Assembly (NCBI GenBank): GCA_004297725.1
Contig: SCUS01000041.1
Span: 1-64,000 of the forward strand
Origin: Myxococcaceae bacterium
GTDB lineage: Bacteria; Myxococcota_A; Polyangia; Polyangiales; Ga0077539
DNA: 64,000 nt
Reading direction: 5' to 3'
Shown here: positions 1 through 8,095 of the stretch, in pieces
Numbering within the stretch: the stretch's first letter is position 1
Layout of the letters: every line of letters begins with the position of its first letter
Notes under the pieces: model-generated
Databases searched by the model: none
What the model saw: only the letters and a program-made list of their open reading frames with translations
Told to the model about the DNA's origin: nothing
Position numbers and translations under genes: made by a program

Positions 1-141
1 CGAGCGGTAGTACCGGGCGCGCTCCAGCATCAGCGCCACCGACGCCACCGAGAGCGCCACCAGGACCCACATCACCCACTCCGCCCCGAGCATCGCGAAG
101 GAGGTGAAGAGACGGATGAGAGAGAAGCCACCTTGGTGCAT
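1..141 (-). CDS. ExbB/TolQ/MotA-like proton channel subunit, N-terminal fragment
   Basis: Only the first 47 codons lie in the window; the gene runs off the left edge. It starts at an ATG read from 141 and encodes a short polar N-terminus followed by a strongly hydrophobic helix (LGAEWVMWVLVALSVASVAL) that ends in LERARYYRS. A first transmembrane helix followed by an E-R-x-R-Y/F run is typical of the start of ExbB/TolQ proteins, the inner-membrane partners of ExbD/TolR in TonB or Tol energy transduction. The start lies 3 bp after the truD stop, so the two are probably co-transcribed. The assignment rests on one helix and its flank and is tentative. Confidence 0.55.
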   Translation of the reverse strand, partial: MHQGGFSLIRLFTSFAMLGAEWVMWVLVALSVASVALMLERARYYRS

Positions 142-144
142 GCG

Positions 145-1284
145 TTACCTGTACTTCGCTTGGTCCGCGCCCGTAGACGCGAGCTCGGGCTGCATCGTGG
201 GATGCTCGTCCGCGGAACCTGTTTCAACCGTAGGGGTCGCCGACGCCGAAGACACCCCGAATTCGCGCATCACCACTGTCGCGTAGGCGCCCGACGGGAG
301 CGTGAAGCGGAAGAGCAGCGCGTCTCCCTCGGCGGTCACCGAGAGGTCTTCGACCAGCACCCGAGCCAGCCGGCGCGTACCCTCCGCGAGCGCTCCGATG
401 CGGTCGAAAAACGCGCGGTCGAGGGAGGCCTCCGCCAGCACCGCCTCTTCGCGCGCCTCGGCGGCGCCGGTGGGGCGATCCATCGAGCGGCCGAACATCG
501 GGCCCGTCGGGGACGCCTCGCCGGTCGGGTAGAGCAGCGCCGCGTCTTCGGCGGTGATCAGCCAGGGACGGCCCGTCGCGCCTCGCGCCGCGAGGTCGCC
601 CTCGACGTACGCATCGAGCAGCCCGTCGCGGACCCGCGCGCCCAGCCACGCGTTGAAGAGCTGCGACTGGAGCGCCGACACCATGAACCGCCGCTGGTGC
701 GGATCTCGCGGCCCGGAGTTCTCGCCGGAGAGCCACTCCCTCGCCTTCGCGGCGTTGTCGCCGTCGCGGCCGAAGCGCTGCTCGCCGAAGTAGTTGGGCA
801 CCCCCGCGCGGCCTACGACCTCGGCGATGGAGCGCGCCCTCGCGAGGGACGCCTCGACGCCGTCAGGAAGCTCGCGCACCCGCAGCTCGAAGCGGTTGCC
901 CTTGAGGTGCCCGGTGCGGAGCTTGTTGCGGTGCCGGGTCACCGAGAGCACGCGCATCCCTGGGATGACCATCGCCGACACGCGCTCGGGGTCGACCCTC
1001 GACAGGCTGACGGTCTGCGTGGTGACCGCGTGACGGTCTTTCATCCCCGCGTACCCGATGTCCCTCGCCTGGATCTTCAGGGCGCGGGCGATCTGGGTGA
1101 TGGCGTAGGGCGTGGTCATGTCGCGCTTCTCGAAGCGCAGGTACGTGTGCTCCCCCTCGCCGCACGGCTCGTACGAAGGGATCTCGTCGACCCGGAAATC
1201 ATCGTCGCTGGCGCGGAGCACCCCTCCCACGGGGCTCAGGTCTCGGCAGCGTCGGGGCAGTGAATCTTCCGTATGGTCGGGCAT
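145..1284 (-). CDS. truD: tRNA pseudouridine(13) synthase TruD
   Basis: TruD isomerises uridine 13 of certain tRNAs (tRNA-Glu in E. coli) to pseudouridine. The 379-residue protein carries the family signature GYAGMKDRHAVTTQ, whose Asp (about residue 83) is the catalytic nucleophile, and a second hallmark NYFGEQRFG near residue 185. The N-terminal segment before residue 25 is not conserved in the family as I know it. The length fits TruD (about 350-400 residues). It is followed on the same strand by the ExbB/TolQ-like gene and is divergent from the serine hydrolase at 1350. No clear Shine-Dalgarno precedes the ATG, so a slightly later start is possible. Confidence 0.93.
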   Translation of the reverse strand: MPDHTEDSLPRRCRDLSPVGGVLRASDDDFRVDEIPSYEPCGEGEHTYLRFEKRDMTTPYAITQIARALKIQARDIGYAGMKDRHAVTTQTVSLSRVDPERVSAMVIPGMRVLSVTRHRNKLRTGHLKGNRFELRVRELPDGVEASLARARSIAEVVGRAGVPNYFGEQRFGRDGDNAAKAREWLSGENSGPRDPHQRRFMVSALQSQLFNAWLGARVRDGLLDAYVEGDLAARGATGRPWLITAEDAALLYPTGEASPTGPMFGRSMDRPTGAAEAREEAVLAEASLDRAFFDRIGALAEGTRRLARVLVEDLSVTAEGDALLFRFTLPSGAYATVVMREFGVSSASATPTVETGSADEHPTMQPELASTGADQAKYR

Positions 1285-1289
1285 CAGCG

Positions 1290-1320
1290 GCGGCGGAACA
1301 TACCCGAAGCCCTCCGCCGC
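1290..1320. promoter_or_regulatory. Inverted repeat between truD and the serine hydrolase
   Basis: GCGGCGGA (1290-1297) and TCCGCCGC (1313-1320) form perfect 8-bp arms with a 15-bp spacer in the 65-bp divergent gap. It could be an operator or a leader hairpin. In DNA this GC-rich a chance occurrence is possible. Confidence 0.25.
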
Positions 1321-1349
1321 GCCACCCCCGCACCGTATCCTTCGCCGCG

Positions 1350-2447
1350 ATGCGCGACCCCATCACCCCCGACGAGTTCGACCGTGCGCTGCGACCGTTG
1401 CTGCTCGACGCCGTCGCCTCGGGTGCGACGCCGGGAGCGCAGGTGGCCCTCTCCCTCGCGGGCGCCGAGCCGCGGCTCATCGCGGTCGGCACGCTCGACG
1501 GCGCGGCCGACCATCCGGTGAGCGACGCCACCGTCTACGACCTCGCGTCGCTGACCAAGCCCCTCACGGCGCTCGCGGCGGTGCGCCTCTCGCAAGCCCG
1601 CGTGCTCTCGCTCGACGAGCCCCTCGGCGCGCTCTGGCCCTCGCGCTTCGTCGGGGCGATCGCGGCGCTGCGGCTCGACGCGCTGCTCTCTCACCGCGCC
1701 GGGCTGCCCGCGTGGATCGCGGCCTACGAGCAGGTGGCGCTCTCGGACTGCGGCACGGCGGCAGCCCGAGCGCGGGTGCTGGACGTCGTCGCGTCGTCGC
1801 CGATCTCCGAGGGAGGCGGCGCGGTGTACAGCGACCTCGGGTACATCCTGGCGGGAGAGGCGATTGCGCACCGCGCGGGCGAGGCGATCGACGCGGTCGT
1901 GCGCCGGGAGGTGATCGCTCCGCTGGGGCTGGACGCGCTGCACGCGCGGGGCGTCGGCGAGCGGTGGCGCGCCGCGGAGGTCGCGCCCACGGAGCGGTGC
2001 CCGTGGCGGGGGCGCGTGGTGCAGGGCGAGGTGCACGACGAGAACGCCTACGCGCTGGGCGGGGTCGCGGGCCACGCGGGGCTCTTCGGGACGGCCGCGG
2101 CGATGGCGGCGCTGGGGCGCGCCTGCCTCGACGGGCTTCGCGGAGAGGGCGGCTGGCTCGGCCCCGAGCTCATCGAGGCGATGATCGCGCCGCGGCCGGG
2201 AGGATCGCACCGGCTCGGCTGGGACGGGGTGAGCCCCGGGGCGTCGTCGAGCGGGCGGCACTTCGGCCCGCGGTCCTTCGGTCACCTCGGGTTCACCGGG
2301 ACCTCGCTCTGGTGCGAGCCGGAGCTCGACGTGGCGGTCGCGCTGGTGACCAACCGGGTGCACCCCTCGCGGGCCTCGGTGGGGATTCGCGCGTTGCGTC
2401 CCCGGGTGCATGACGCGATCATCGACGCCCTCCGAAAGAACGCATGA
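1350..2447 (+). CDS. Class C beta-lactamase-fold serine hydrolase
   Basis: This 365-residue protein is a penicillin-binding-protein/AmpC-fold hydrolase. It has the nucleophile motif S-x-x-K as SLTK (about residue 66 of the chosen start), the Y-x-N-like motif as YSDLG followed by YILAGE, and the KTG-equivalent as HLGFTG near the C-terminus. Such proteins include D-aminopeptidases, esterases and carboxypeptidases; the substrate cannot be read from sequence. The start at 1350 leaves out a 30-residue unconserved extension that would overlap truD. No signal peptide is visible. A TATCCT box at 1336-1341 sits only 8 bp before the ATG, hinting at a leaderless transcript. It is the first of four genes coupled by ATGA overlaps (1350-4715). 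Confidence 0.85.
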   Translation: MRDPITPDEFDRALRPLLLDAVASGATPGAQVALSLAGAEPRLIAVGTLDGAADHPVSDATVYDLASLTKPLTALAAVRLSQARVLSLDEPLGALWPSRFVGAIAALRLDALLSHRAGLPAWIAAYEQVALSDCGTAAARARVLDVVASSPISEGGGAVYSDLGYILAGEAIAHRAGEAIDAVVRREVIAPLGLDALHARGVGERWRAAEVAPTERCPWRGRVVQGEVHDENAYALGGVAGHAGLFGTAAAMAALGRACLDGLRGEGGWLGPELIEAMIAPRPGGSHRLGWDGVSPGASSSGRHFGPRSFGHLGFTGTSLWCEPELDVAVALVTNRVHPSRASVGIRALRPRVHDAIIDALRKNA

Positions 2448-3604
2448 CCCACCTCACCCGCTCCGCCCTGCTGTTCGCGCTCCTGATGGCGTCCTGCCGG
2501 AGGCGCGAGGAGACCGCCTCCTCCGGCGCCGCCCCCGCCGTGCCGACGCTCGCCCCCGCGCCTGCGCCCCCGGCGCCCGCGCCCACGACGCAGACCGGCC
2601 CCTTCGGCATCCCCATCCCGGCCATCCCGGGCCTGCCCACGCTCGGTACTCCGCAGCCGAACCAGGGCCCCGCGGCCCCGCAGGGCGCGTCCGCCATCGA
2701 GACCGCGCCGCTGCCTCCGGGCGCGGTCGAGCCCGACGGGTCGTTCACGCTGCCCTTCCTCGAGCAGGAGGCGCAGTACCTCATCAGCACCCTCAGCGCG
2801 AACCTCGAGCCCAACCACCAGAGCCGGGTCGCGAACATCCCGCTCAACTTCGTGAACTCCCTCACCGAGGTGAACGCCGCCGCAGGCTGCACCCGCGGGG
2901 GCAGGGCCTTCATGGTCGCGACCGCGGCGATCCTGGTGCTGCACGGCGCCACCGCGGAGGCGCGCGCGGTCGACGAGATCGCGGGCACCCGCCTGCTCCA
3001 GGACTACACCGACCGCACCGTGCGGATGATCAACCAGGAGCAGCTGGTGCGCGGCCTGCCTGACGGCGTCGTGCCCTCGGCGATGGCCTTCAACCCCCAG
3101 AAGCTCGCCCGCCAGCGCTACCTCTACGACGTCCAGATCGCGTTCATCCTGGGCCACGAGCTCGCGCACCACTACCGGGGCCACACGGGCTGCGCCAACG
3201 GGGCGCCCGCGACGCAGCAGCAGGGCGACCTCGAAGACCTGGAGCGCGCGGTGTCCAACCTCGCTCCGCTCTTCAACCAGCCGCTGGAGGTCGAGGCCGA
3301 CACCTGGGGCACCGTCAACGTGCTCGACACCGGCTCGCGCCGCACCAGCGGCCGCTGGACCGAGGAGGGCGCCGTGATGAGCATGAACTTCTTCGAGCGC
3401 CTGGAGGGCCTGCGCGGCAGCTCCCCGCTGCTCTACTTCGTGCGCTCCCACCCTCCGGCGGCGATCCGTCGCCCGGTCATCCAGCTCTGGTCGTCGCAGT
3501 GGCGCAACGGCGTACGGCCGCCCGCGATCGGCGCGGCGCAGGGCGGGAGCAACGGCGGCTCGCCGCTGCCCTTCCCGCTGCCCTTCCCCCTCCCCGGGCG
3601 ATGA
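2444..3604 (+). CDS. M48-family zinc metallopeptidase lipoprotein
   Basis: The 386-residue protein begins with a lipoprotein signal ending in LLMASC (Cys 18), then a long Ala/Pro-rich linker to about residue 70. The catalytic motif HELAHH lies near residue 240 (ILGHELAHHYRGH) and a likely third zinc ligand in EVEADTWG about 50 residues later, the M48 arrangement. It should be anchored to the periplasmic face of a membrane. M48 lipoproteins such as BepA/LoiP act in outer-membrane protein quality control, but this one lacks a recognisable TPR tail and ends in a Gly/Pro-rich stretch. Its start overlaps the upstream stop (ATGA). Function beyond peptidase is inferred. Confidence 0.8.
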   Translation: MTHLTRSALLFALLMASCRRREETASSGAAPAVPTLAPAPAPPAPAPTTQTGPFGIPIPAIPGLPTLGTPQPNQGPAAPQGASAIETAPLPPGAVEPDGSFTLPFLEQEAQYLISTLSANLEPNHQSRVANIPLNFVNSLTEVNAAAGCTRGGRAFMVATAAILVLHGATAEARAVDEIAGTRLLQDYTDRTVRMINQEQLVRGLPDGVVPSAMAFNPQKLARQRYLYDVQIAFILGHELAHHYRGHTGCANGAPATQQQGDLEDLERAVSNLAPLFNQPLEVEADTWGTVNVLDTGSRRTSGRWTEEGAVMSMNFFERLEGLRGSSPLLYFVRSHPPAAIRRPVIQLWSSQWRNGVRPPAIGAAQGGSNGGSPLPFPLPFPLPGR

Positions 3605-4347
3605 GCTTCGCGCTCACGATCGTCTGCGCCCAGACCATGGCCGCGCAGACCTTCGTCGACCTGCCCCCCTCCGCGGTCACCCCGTCGGCCGCCGCGCGCC
3701 GCCGGGAGGACGACGCCGTCCGCGCGCCGCGCGCCCGCTGGCGACCCGCCATCGAGGGCGGGGTCGTGGTGCTCTCGGGCCTCGGGCGCACGAGCGACGA
3801 GGGCGTGGTCGACTGGTCGTCCGCGCTCACGCTCGCGGTGGGCCTCGACGCGCGTCGCGCCATCAGCGACCTGCTGGAGGTGCATGGTCGGCTGGAGTTC
3901 CTCGGGCCGCAGGTGATGTCGGCGGTGCCGAGGGCGCTGTCCGAGGGCGTCACCGGGATGGCCTGCGCGGGCTCGCGCTCCTTCGATCCGCTGCCCGGCT
4001 GGGGCGCCCAGGCGGGCCTCTCCTTCGGCCTCCGGGCGCGCGTGTTCTCCCTCCGGTCGCCCTTCTACGTGGGCCTCGCGATGCGCGTGGGGCTCTGGAT
4101 CGGCAGCGCCTCGGGCGAGTCCGTCGCGTACTGCGTCAGCGCCGACCGCAGCGTCCGCACGCTGGGCCGGGAGTCCGCCTCCGTCGGCTCGACCTTCCTC
4201 GACCTCGGTGGGGCGCTCGAGACCGGCTTCCGCTTCGGCGCTCGCGAGGAGGGCGCTCTCTCCCTGCGGCTGCTCGCGGGCGGCGTCGGCGTGGGCGATC
4301 CGGCGGTGCGCGGCGCGCTGCTCTCCTTCGGATGGAGCCTGCGATGA
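3601..4347 (+). CDS. Secreted, barrel-like envelope protein of unknown function
   Basis: The 248-residue product starts at the ATG overlapping the stop of the upstream peptidase gene. Residues 1-17 look like a weak signal peptide ending near AQTFVD. The rest alternates short polar turns with amphipathic stretches rich in G, L, V and aromatic residues and ends in LLSFGWSLR, a terminal pattern seen in outer-membrane beta-barrels. I do not recognise a named family. Its position between an M48 lipoprotein and a small lipoprotein suggests an outer-membrane role. Confidence 0.6.
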   Translation: MSFALTIVCAQTMAAQTFVDLPPSAVTPSAAARRREDDAVRAPRARWRPAIEGGVVVLSGLGRTSDEGVVDWSSALTLAVGLDARRAISDLLEVHGRLEFLGPQVMSAVPRALSEGVTGMACAGSRSFDPLPGWGAQAGLSFGLRARVFSLRSPFYVGLAMRVGLWIGSASGESVAYCVSADRSVRTLGRESASVGSTFLDLGGALETGFRFGAREEGALSLRLLAGGVGVGDPAVRGALLSFGWSLR

Positions 4348-4715
4348 GCGCTCGCCGGGCCCCGGTCGCGATGGTGCTGGTGCTGTCCGTGGGGTGCGCG
4401 CAGTGGCGGCCCGTGGCGATGGCCGCGGTGCGCTCGGGCGAGGTCGACCTGCGCTCGCAGCGCGCCCGCTTCACGGCCTCGGAGGGGGTCCGCGACCTGC
4501 GGGTGACCTCCGTGATCGGCCCCTTCGCGCAGGGCAGCGACGCCGACACGGGGCTCGGCGTGCGGGTCGACCTCGACCGGGTGCGGAGCGTCGAGCTGCG
4601 TCGGCCCGACCACCTGCTCAACGCGCTGATCGTGGGTGGGATCTACCTCTCGGTCTTCACGCTCGGCGCGCTCACCTTCGCGGACGGGCTGCCCTCGCTC
4701 TTCGGGCGGCGCTGA
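4344..4715 (+). CDS. Small lipoprotein with C-terminal hydrophobic helix
   Basis: The ATG overlaps the previous stop as ATGA. The 123-residue protein has a lipoprotein signal ending in LSVGC (Cys near residue 18), a polar middle of about 70 residues, and a hydrophobic segment near residues 92-113 (LLNALIVGGIYLSVFTLGAL). The alternation of charged and hydrophobic residues in the middle suggests beta-strands. I recognise no family. Last gene of the four-gene coupled cluster; a hairpin follows at its stop. Confidence 0.6.
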   Translation: MSARRAPVAMVLVLSVGCAQWRPVAMAAVRSGEVDLRSQRARFTASEGVRDLRVTSVIGPFAQGSDADTGLGVRVDLDRVRSVELRRPDHLLNALIVGGIYLSVFTLGALTFADGLPSLFGRR

Positions 4716-4723
4716 ACCGCCGC
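4706..4723. terminator. Hairpin between convergent genes
   Basis: GCGGCG-CTGAAC-CGCCGC forms a perfect 6-bp stem with a 6-nt loop spanning the stop codon of the lipoprotein gene and abutting the convergent gene at 4724. No U-tract follows, as is common in GC-rich genomes. It could serve both directions. Confidence 0.4.
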
Positions 4724-5461
4724 TCAGGGGTGGTGGGTGATCACCGCCGCGAGGAAGCCGACGCCCGCGAGGGTGGCCGCGGTGAGCACCGTGGCCGTGC
4801 GCCGACGCGCCTGGGCGAAGCGCTGCCACGCCGTCTCGCGCGCGGTGGGATCGATCGCCCGGTCGCCCGCCGCCCCCTGGCGGAAGGGCCCGTGCCCGAA
4901 GGCCCCGTCGCCCTCGACCATCTGGCGATGGAGCCGGTGCATCTCCGCGACGACCTCGACGCCCGCCGCGAGGTGATCGGAGTCGGGCTCCGCCCACCAG
5001 CGCAGCACGATCTCGCCGTGCTTGAGCGAGAGCGCCGGGCCCTCGCTGCTCCGGGGCAGGGCCGAGAGCTTCTCCCTCAGCGGGGCGAGCAGCAGCGACG
5101 AGGCCACGGAGCGAGGCGCCGAGGCGATCACGAACGCCCGGTCGAACTCCTCGTCGCCGACGGGCTGATCGACGGTCATGCCGAGGAGCTTGTCGAAGCC
5201 TTCACCCATCAGCTCGGGGCGCAGCGTGAGCTCGACCGGGACCCCTTCGGCGCGGCACCGCACCTCCGTCGAGGGAGGCCCCGTCCGGTCGTCGCGCAGG
5301 GTGCAGGTCACCGTCCAGCCGTCGCGCTCGCCCACCATCACGGCGCGGCGACCGACCAGGCCGTCGGGCTCGCGGACCAGCGTGAAGCCCGCGACGCGCA
5401 GGGTGCGGACGGCGTCATCGATCCAGATGCTCCAGCGCTCGGTCTTCGATGCGTCGCCCAT
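4724..5461 (-). CDS. Hypothetical protein with C-terminal membrane anchor
   Basis: The 245-residue protein has no signal peptide. Residues 1-160 look like a soluble alpha/beta domain; no motif I know appears. Residues 200-225 are basic (AQARRRTATV) and are followed by a hydrophobic helix at about 224-242 that ends in ITHHP. A single C-terminal helix makes it a tail-anchored protein with its main domain in the cytoplasm. It is convergent with the lipoprotein gene at 4344 and follows, with a 30-bp gap, the lipoprotein gene at 5492 on the same strand. Confidence 0.6.
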   Translation of the reverse strand: MGDASKTERWSIWIDDAVRTLRVAGFTLVREPDGLVGRRAVMVGERDGWTVTCTLRDDRTGPPSTEVRCRAEGVPVELTLRPELMGEGFDKLLGMTVDQPVGDEEFDRAFVIASAPRSVASSLLLAPLREKLSALPRSSEGPALSLKHGEIVLRWWAEPDSDHLAAGVEVVAEMHRLHRQMVEGDGAFGHGPFRQGAAGDRAIDPTARETAWQRFAQARRRTATVLTAATLAGVGFLAAVITHHP

Positions 5462-5491
5462 GAAGTCGGCTCCTCGTGAGTGTCCTGTGCG

Positions 5492-6349
5492 TCAACGCCC
5501 GGCGGTGGCCGGTCCTTGGGTGGATGGACCACGGCCGGCGTCGGAGGTTCCCGGGTCAACGCTCGGCGAGGGCAGACAGATCCCGGCGGCGTCACATTGC
5601 AGTCGTCCAGGGCAGTGACCTGCGCGGTCGCAGGCCGCGACGCAGGCCCGCCACGGGGCCCCATCGCCCGCCGAGACCGGGGTGGCCTGGACCGAGCGGG
5701 TGCCCTCCGGGCAGGGGCGCCCCAGGTGCAGCCACGGGTCCATCGGGGGAAGGCAGATGGACGCCGCGCCGACCCGCGCGCAGAGGCCGCCCCCGGCGCA
5801 GTCGGCGGTGGCGCGGCAGGGGCGGGTCCAACGCTCGGCGGCGGGCGCCAGGGTGGCGTCGTCGGGCACGACGTGGAGCACGCGCGGCGTCGGCGCGGGC
5901 ACGTCGCCCTCGCCGTGGGCCACGGCGTCGACCACCCGCCAGGTGCCGAGGCGGATGAGGGAGAGGGAGACGAGCTCCACCACGGGCGTCCCTCCGTCGC
6001 AGCGGCCGCCGTCGGTGGCGCGTCGCTGCGCGCGCATCCGCAGCCGCACCTCGCCGTCGCTCCGCTCGCTCACCGTGTAGCGAGGGACGAAGCCGCAGGG
6101 CACCGTCGCGCCGACCACCGCGTAGGGGGTGCTCCCGGTGGGCGCGGGCTCCGCCAGGAGGTGGATCCAGCGCAGCGGGACGTCGATCTCCTGACCGTCG
6201 GCCGACGGGCCGGGCGGGGGAATCTCCGCCACCGCGGGCACCCGCTCGACGTCCGCGCGGGGGGCGCCCGCGTCGACCGCCGGGGCGCGGGCGCGAGGGC
6301 AGCCGGTGAGCACCACGACGAGGCAACCGCATACGATGCGCGCGTTCAT
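5492..6349 (-). CDS. Cys-rich lipoprotein of unknown function
   Basis: The 285-residue product has a lipoprotein signal ending in VVLTGC (Cys 17). After a Pro/Ala-rich linker comes a beta-rich region of about 130 residues, then two short Cys-rich modules in the C-terminal third (CRATADCAGGGLC...CLPP and CDRAGHCPGRLQCDAAGIC). Such C-x5-C-x5-C knots are common in secreted myxobacterial proteins and would be disulphide-bonded outside the cytoplasm. The tail is Ser/Pro/Thr-rich. No enzymatic motif seen. The gene is divergent from the SCP2 gene at 6468. Confidence 0.65.
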   Translation of the reverse strand: MNARIVCGCLVVVLTGCPRARAPAVDAGAPRADVERVPAVAEIPPPGPSADGQEIDVPLRWIHLLAEPAPTGSTPYAVVGATVPCGFVPRYTVSERSDGEVRLRMRAQRRATDGGRCDGGTPVVELVSLSLIRLGTWRVVDAVAHGEGDVPAPTPRVLHVVPDDATLAPAAERWTRPCRATADCAGGGLCARVGAASICLPPMDPWLHLGRPCPEGTRSVQATPVSAGDGAPWRACVAACDRAGHCPGRLQCDAAGICLPSPSVDPGTSDAGRGPSTQGPATAGR

Positions 6350-6382
6350 TCGACGGCCGACGTAGCACAGGCTCCGAGGGCT

Positions 6383-6412
6383 TTGACACCATCGCCGGGC
6401 CGGTGATATCCC
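6383..6412 (+). promoter_or_regulatory. Sigma-70-type promoter with embedded palindrome
   Basis: TTGACA at 6383-6388 is a perfect -35. A -10 candidate TATCCC lies at 6407-6412 (spacer 18). The spacer is almost filled by a 17-bp near-palindrome at 6391-6407 (ATCGCCGG-G-CCGGTGAT, one mismatched pair), the classic place for a repressor operator. It would drive the SCP2 gene. Confidence 0.5.
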
Positions 6413-6467
6413 GTCGCGCTGAATGGCGGTTCAGTTACCGAACGCGCCCGATCACGGAGGCTCTGTC

Positions 6468-6800
6468 ATGACGGTCGACACGAAGAAGCTGTTCAACGAG
6501 GAGATTCCCGGCGCGCTGTCGCGGCGCGGCGACGAGGCCCGCAAGATCGGCGGCAAGTACCAGCTCAACATCGCGGGCTCGGGCAACTGGACCATCGACC
6601 TGGTCTCCAATCCCCCGACCGCGGTCGAGGGTACGTCCACCGACGCGCAGGTCACCATCGACGTGGCCGACGCGGACTTCCAGACGATGGTCGCCGACCC
6701 GAGCGCAGGCATGAAGCTCTTCTTCGCCGGCAAGCTCAAGGTCAAGGGCAACCAGATGCTGGCGATGAACCTCACCAAGCTGTTCAACCTCCTCAAGTAG
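6468..6800 (+). CDS. SCP2 sterol-binding-domain protein
   Basis: The 110-residue protein consists of one SCP2/sterol-carrier fold: an N-terminal helix (TKKLFNEEIPGALS), a beta-sheet including YQLNIAGSGNWTIDL, and the hallmark end in which an acidic strand (DVADADFQTMV) leads to a GKLKVKGNQMLAMNLTKLF helix. SCP2 proteins bind lipids or fatty acyl-CoA in a hydrophobic cavity, usually in the cytoplasm. The start at 6468 was chosen because cacggagg lies 7 bp upstream; an in-frame ATG at 6423 would add 15 unconserved residues. The next gene is a CoA-transferase/racemase-family enzyme, so a role in acyl-CoA metabolism is plausible. Confidence 0.88.
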   Translation: MTVDTKKLFNEEIPGALSRRGDEARKIGGKYQLNIAGSGNWTIDLVSNPPTAVEGTSTDAQVTIDVADADFQTMVADPSAGMKLFFAGKLKVKGNQMLAMNLTKLFNLLK

Positions 6801-6875
6801 TCTCCAACCCGCTCCGTCGCCGGGTGGCGGTGCCCACGGCCCTCGGGGCGCCCCACCGGAACCCCTCAACCCCCA

Positions 6876-8072
6876 ATGCTCCCTGAATCGCTCCGACACC
6901 GGCGTCCGCTGGAGGGCGTTCGGGTCCTCGACCTCACCCGGCTGCTGCCAGGACCCTTCGCGTCGCTCGTGCTCGCCGACCTCGGCGCCACCGTCGACAA
7001 GCTCGAAGATCCCTTTCCCGGCGACTACCTCCGGCAGATGCCGCCGAGCGTCGATGGCCAGGGGGCGGCGTGGCAGGCGCTCAACCGCGACAAGCGGAGC
7101 CTGGTCATCGACCTGAAGAGCCCGGAGGGCGCTGAGACGCTTCGTAGGATCGTCCCCCGCTACGACGTGCTGATCGAGGGCTTCCGCCCGGGCGTGCTCG
7201 ACCGGCTGGGCGTCGGCCATGCGGCGCTCCGCGCGCTTCACCCCGGGCTCATCGTCTGCGCGATCACCGGCTACGGCCAGGACGGTCCGCTGGCGAAGCG
7301 CGCCGGGCACGACCTCAACTACCTCGCCCGCGCGGGCGTGCTGGGCGTGACCGGCCCCGCCGACGAGCCTCCCGCCGTCTCCGGCGCGCAGATGGCCGAC
7401 GTCGCGGGCGGCGCTCTCTGGGCGGTGGTGGCGATCCTGGCAGCGCTTCAGGAGCGGGCGCGCACGGGCGTCGGCTGCGTGGCCGACATCGCGATGTCCG
7501 AGGGGGCGGTGCCCCTGGCCACCTTCGCGCTGGCCTCGCTCTTCGCGGGCGAGCGGCCGAGACCGCGCGGGGACAACGTCCTCGACGGCGGCATCGCGGC
7601 CTATGCGACCTACCTCACGGCCGATCGGAAGGCGGTGGCCCTCGGGGCGCTGGAGCCGAAGTTCTGGACCGCATTCGCCACCGCGGTCGGGCTCGACCCG
7701 ACCCTCGACGCGCTCGTCCCAGGGAGCCACCAGCCCGCCCTCAAGGCCTCGGTCGCCGCGGTGATCGCGGGGCGCACCCGGGCCGAGTGGGAGGCCTTCT
7801 CGCGCACCCACGACTGCTGCCTCGAACCGGTGCTCGAACCGCATGAGCTGCCGGCCGATGCGCAGCACCAGCACCGCGGGGTGTTCTTCGAGACGGAGGG
7901 CTTCGGCGGAGGTCCGATGCTGGCGTTTCGAACGCCGGTGGGACCGGGCGCGGACGAGGCCCACACGCCGCCTCGCGCGGCGGGTGCGGACACGAGGGAG
8001 ATTCTTCGGGAGGCCGGGATCGACGACGCGCGCATCGACGCGCTGGCGGCCTCAGGGGCGATCGGGACCTGA
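6876..8072 (+). CDS. CaiB/BaiF-family enzyme, alpha-methylacyl-CoA racemase-like
   Basis: This 398-residue cytoplasmic protein belongs to family III CoA-transferases. The N-terminal signature VRVLDLTRLLPGPFAS and the block RDKRSLVIDLKSPEG are typical. GHDLNYLARAG places His145 and Asp146 where the racemase MCR has His126 and Asp127; Asp175 (MADVAGG) lies exactly 30 residues after the His, matching the second catalytic Asp of alpha-methylacyl-CoA racemases. I therefore favour a racemase, which epimerises 2-methylacyl-CoA so that beta-oxidation can proceed, but a CoA-transferase is not excluded. It lies 75 bp after the SCP2 gene on the same strand and may be co-transcribed with it. Confidence 0.85.
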   Translation: MLPESLRHRRPLEGVRVLDLTRLLPGPFASLVLADLGATVDKLEDPFPGDYLRQMPPSVDGQGAAWQALNRDKRSLVIDLKSPEGAETLRRIVPRYDVLIEGFRPGVLDRLGVGHAALRALHPGLIVCAITGYGQDGPLAKRAGHDLNYLARAGVLGVTGPADEPPAVSGAQMADVAGGALWAVVAILAALQERARTGVGCVADIAMSEGAVPLATFALASLFAGERPRPRGDNVLDGGIAAYATYLTADRKAVALGALEPKFWTAFATAVGLDPTLDALVPGSHQPALKASVAAVIAGRTRAEWEAFSRTHDCCLEPVLEPHELPADAQHQHRGVFFETEGFGGGPMLAFRTPVGPGADEAHTPPRAAGADTREILREAGIDDARIDALAASGAIGT

Positions 8073-8095
8073 ATCGGAGGGAGAGGGGCGGGCGC

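Noticed and set aside
6423..6467. Upstream ATG for the SCP2 gene
   Set aside because: It lacks a ribosome-binding site, while the ATG at 6468 has GGAGG at 7 bp and starts the conserved fold; kept only as an alternative.
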